From NCBI RefSeq assembly GCF_020386615.1, contig NZ_CP077769.1:744001-808000 (forward strand): 64,000 nt of DNA. Direction: 5' to 3'. This document shows, piece by piece, positions 61,891-64,000 of the stretch (its first letter is position 1; each line of letters starts with the position of its first letter). A program made the translations under genes and the position numbers. The notes beneath the pieces are model-generated. The model was not told the origin of the DNA, did not search any database, and saw only the letters and a program-made list of their open reading frames with translations. Source of the stretch: Chitinophaga pendula. Lineage in GTDB: Bacteria > Bacteroidota > Bacteroidia > Chitinophagales > Chitinophagaceae.

Positions 61891-64000
61891 ATGAAGCAAA
61901 TATTTTACATATTAACTACCATCATGGTACTATTGGGGATCAACGTGCAGACAATGGCCCAGGAAACCAACGGTACCTTGAGCGGACAAGTAACAGATAT
62001 AAAACAGGGCGCATTGCCAGGTGCTACCGTAGTAGCAGTACACACACCTTCGGGTACACGGTATGGCGCAATCACCGATAAAGATGGCCGCTTCTTTTTA
62101 CCGGGACTACGTATTGGTGGCCCCTATCAGGTAACCACTACTATGATGGGCATGGAATCACAACAGAGAGGTCCCTTTACCGTACGCCTCGGTGAGCCTT
62201 TGCAACTCAATATAGTAATGCCGGAAGCTGGCAAACAATTGTCCGAAGTAGTGATCAAAGGTGCTAAAGCTGGCCCGCGTGCCAATACCACCGGCGCCGG
62301 TCAGAACATCTCCCGCCTCCAGGTAGCTGCTATGCCTACCATCTCCCGCAGCATACAAGACATCACGAAACTGGTTCCTCAAGGATCAAAAGACAATGCT
62401 TTCGCAGGTACCAACTTCCGGTACAATAACGTAACAATCGATGGTGCGATCAACAATGACGCGATCGGCTTCAGCCCCTCTGTGGGAGGGATCACCGGCA
62501 CCTCCGGTATGCCAGGATCAAGTACCCGCAGCAACGCCATATCGCTGGATGCCATCGAAGACATACAGGTGTACCTCGCACCTTTCGATGTGAAGATCGG
62601 TAACTTCACCGGCGGAAGTATCAACGCCGTCACCCGCAGTGGTACCAACAAAGTAACCGGTTCCGTATACGCCTTCGGTCGCAACGCCGCCATCACGGGA
62701 AAAGATAAAGTAGGCTCCCTGGGCAAAATGCCGTCCGGCTTTCAAGACTACCAGATAGGTGCCAGAGTAGGACTCCCCATCATAAAAGACAAATTGTTCC
62801 TCTTCACCAATGAAGAGATCACTAAACGACAAGACCCCACACAACTCATGGCAGGACAAAAAGAGACCGCCGATATCCTGAGCGCCAAAGATGCCAACGA
62901 TATTCGAGAGTCTACCATCGCCCGCTATGGTAAATCATTCGACCCGGGCACAGCTGGAAATTACAACGCCACGTCCCAGTCCGTTAAATTCTTCAATCGC
63001 ATCGACTGGAACATCAACGACAAACACCAACTGGCTATACGCAACAATACCATCCGCTCTAAAGCATTATTACTCGACCGCGATCAGCAGGATTTTCGCT
63101 TCAGCAGCATGGCTTATGAACAAGTCAACAACCAAAGCTCTACCGTAGCCGAACTGAAATCGCGCTGGAATAACCAACTGTCCAACAGCCTGATCATCGG
63201 CTACAGCCAAGTACACGACCAGCGTAGCCCTACCGCCGATCCTTCATTACCACAGGTACAGATCATGGGCCGCGCTCCTGGTACCACCATCTACCTCGGC
63301 ACCGATAGAGAAGCGTCCATCTTCAATATGAAACAAAGGACCATCGAAATCACCGATAACATTACCTGGCATAAAGGCAAACATACCTTCCTCTTCGGTA
63401 CACACAACGAGCTATATCATATCGACTATGGGTTCGTAAACAGCTGGAATGGAAGAGTAGACTATCTCAATATCGAAGACTACCTGAACAATATACCTTA
63501 TCGCGTACGTGGTAGCTACAACTACCATAATAATGACAGGAACTATATACTGGCGCATCCGGAGGCAAAATTCAATGTCAATATGTTCAGCCTCTACGCC
63601 CAGGATGAAATACAACTGACCAATAGACTGAAATTAATACCGGGCCTGCGTGCGGACTATACAATGCTGCCGGAAAAACCGGCTATAAGTGAATTTACCC
63701 GCAACGCCATGACAGATGATTATTTTGGCACCACTTATAATTATACGCCGCTCAACCGTATCAACAATGGTTATCTGAATAAAGTACAACTCTCTCCAAG
63801 ATTAGGATTCCGATTCGACTGGACCGGCGATCAGCACCTTATATTAAGAGGGGGTACCGGCCTGTTCACTGGTCGTATTCCCTTCGCATGGCTGGCATAC
63901 GCTTATTATAATAATGGTATCAACTATGGTTCCTATGACCAGAAGGCAGATACCAAACCGTTCGCACCAGGCACCGATCCCGTACGCCCAGGCCCCAATG
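61891..64000 (+). CDS. TonB-dependent receptor, Oar-like (3' end beyond window)
   Basis: A frame from the ATG at 61891 stays open to the end of the window and gives 703 residues, so the C-terminal barrel part is missing. It has a signal peptide (TTIMVLLGINVQTMAQ). A CarboxypepD_reg-like domain (LSGQVTDIKQGALPGATVVA, then GAITDKDGRFFLPGL) leads to the plug (TISRSIQDITKLVPQGSKDN, then NNVTIDGAINNDAIGF) and the first barrel strands (FTGGSINAVTRSGTNKVTGS). This layout is of Oar/OmpA-like adhesin-type TonB receptors. It has no STN domain, so it does not signal to FecR itself. It follows FAS1 lipoprotein 3 by 24 nt and probably ends or extends the sigma-controlled operon. Confidence 0.92.
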   Translation, partial: MKQIFYILTTIMVLLGINVQTMAQETNGTLSGQVTDIKQGALPGATVVAVHTPSGTRYGAITDKDGRFFLPGLRIGGPYQVTTTMMGMESQQRGPFTVRLGEPLQLNIVMPEAGKQLSEVVIKGAKAGPRANTTGAGQNISRLQVAAMPTISRSIQDITKLVPQGSKDNAFAGTNFRYNNVTIDGAINNDAIGFSPSVGGITGTSGMPGSSTRSNAISLDAIEDIQVYLAPFDVKIGNFTGGSINAVTRSGTNKVTGSVYAFGRNAAITGKDKVGSLGKMPSGFQDYQIGARVGLPIIKDKLFLFTNEEITKRQDPTQLMAGQKETADILSAKDANDIRESTIARYGKSFDPGTAGNYNATSQSVKFFNRIDWNINDKHQLAIRNNTIRSKALLLDRDQQDFRFSSMAYEQVNNQSSTVAELKSRWNNQLSNSLIIGYSQVHDQRSPTADPSLPQVQIMGRAPGTTIYLGTDREASIFNMKQRTIEITDNITWHKGKHTFLFGTHNELYHIDYGFVNSWNGRVDYLNIEDYLNNIPYRVRGSYNYHNNDRNYILAHPEAKFNVNMFSLYAQDEIQLTNRLKLIPGLRADYTMLPEKPAISEFTRNAMTDDYFGTTYNYTPLNRINNGYLNKVQLSPRLGFRFDWTGDQHLILRGGTGLFTGRIPFAWLAYAYYNNGINYGSYDQKADTKPFAPGTDPVRPGPN

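Overview
The window looks like the chromosome of a Bacteroidota bacterium, most likely a Chitinophaga-like member of the Chitinophagaceae. This rests on gene content: an ECF sigma factor with FecR and a TonB-dependent receptor, many lipoproteins with short Bacteroidota-style signals, LytTR two-component pairs, a Bacteroidota-type Wza/Wzc/Wzx surface polysaccharide cluster, a PL6 lyase and FAS1 lipoproteins. No rRNA, tRNA, CRISPR array or intact insertion sequence was seen.

Layout. 1-9.3 kb (minus): a tightly packed exopolysaccharide or O-antigen operon (acyltransferase, Wza, Wzc tyrosine autokinase, Wzx flippase, three methyltransferases, one glycosyltransferase, and the start of a membrane protein cut by the window edge). 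9.3-13.9 kb (minus): an unknown protein, an intradiol dioxygenase-like protein, a LytTR response regulator with its LytS-type kinase, and a small secreted protein with a degraded relative beside it. 14.1-20.2 kb (mostly plus): MmgE/PrpD protein, acidic disordered protein, 4-alpha-glucanotransferase, DUF998 membrane protein and a GAF/PAS histidine kinase. 20.3-30.7 kb: alkaline phosphatase, alpha/beta hydrolase, a LysR regulator divergent from an SDR/serine-hydrolase operon, an HxlR regulator divergent from a quinone-reductase-like enzyme, and a plus-strand run of a disordered small protein, nucleotidyltransferase-like protein, metallophosphoesterase and YihY/BrkB protein. 30.7-39.4 kb: an outer membrane protein, two tandem AraC regulators, an OsmC protein, a PL6 polysaccharide lyase and an S41 peptidase.

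39.4-48.0 kb is visibly more AT-rich. It holds an orphan O-antigen-ligase/TPR protein, an alpha/beta hydrolase, a transglutaminase-like lipoprotein, and then what I consider the most interesting part of the window: a compact locus resembling the Bacillus sporulation-delaying-protein (SDP) cannibalism toxin system. The order is a DUF1648 membrane protein (candidate SdpI-like immunity), SdpC-like toxin precursor 1, SdpA, SdpB, SdpC-like precursor 2, an internally deleted third sdpC remnant and an intrinsic terminator. Neither precursor has the two cysteines of the Bacillus mature peptide, and precursor 1 carries a lipoprotein signal.

48.0-64.0 kb: DNA topoisomerase III (minus), then a long plus-strand operon that runs past the window: ECF sigma factor, FecR anti-sigma factor, signal-transducing TonB-dependent receptor, two DUF4397-like lipoproteins, three lipoproteins with two FAS1 (fasciclin) domains each, and a second, Oar-like TonB receptor. 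No SusD-like protein is visible, so this is a regulated outer-membrane system in which fasciclin and DUF4397 lipoproteins take the usual SusD position.
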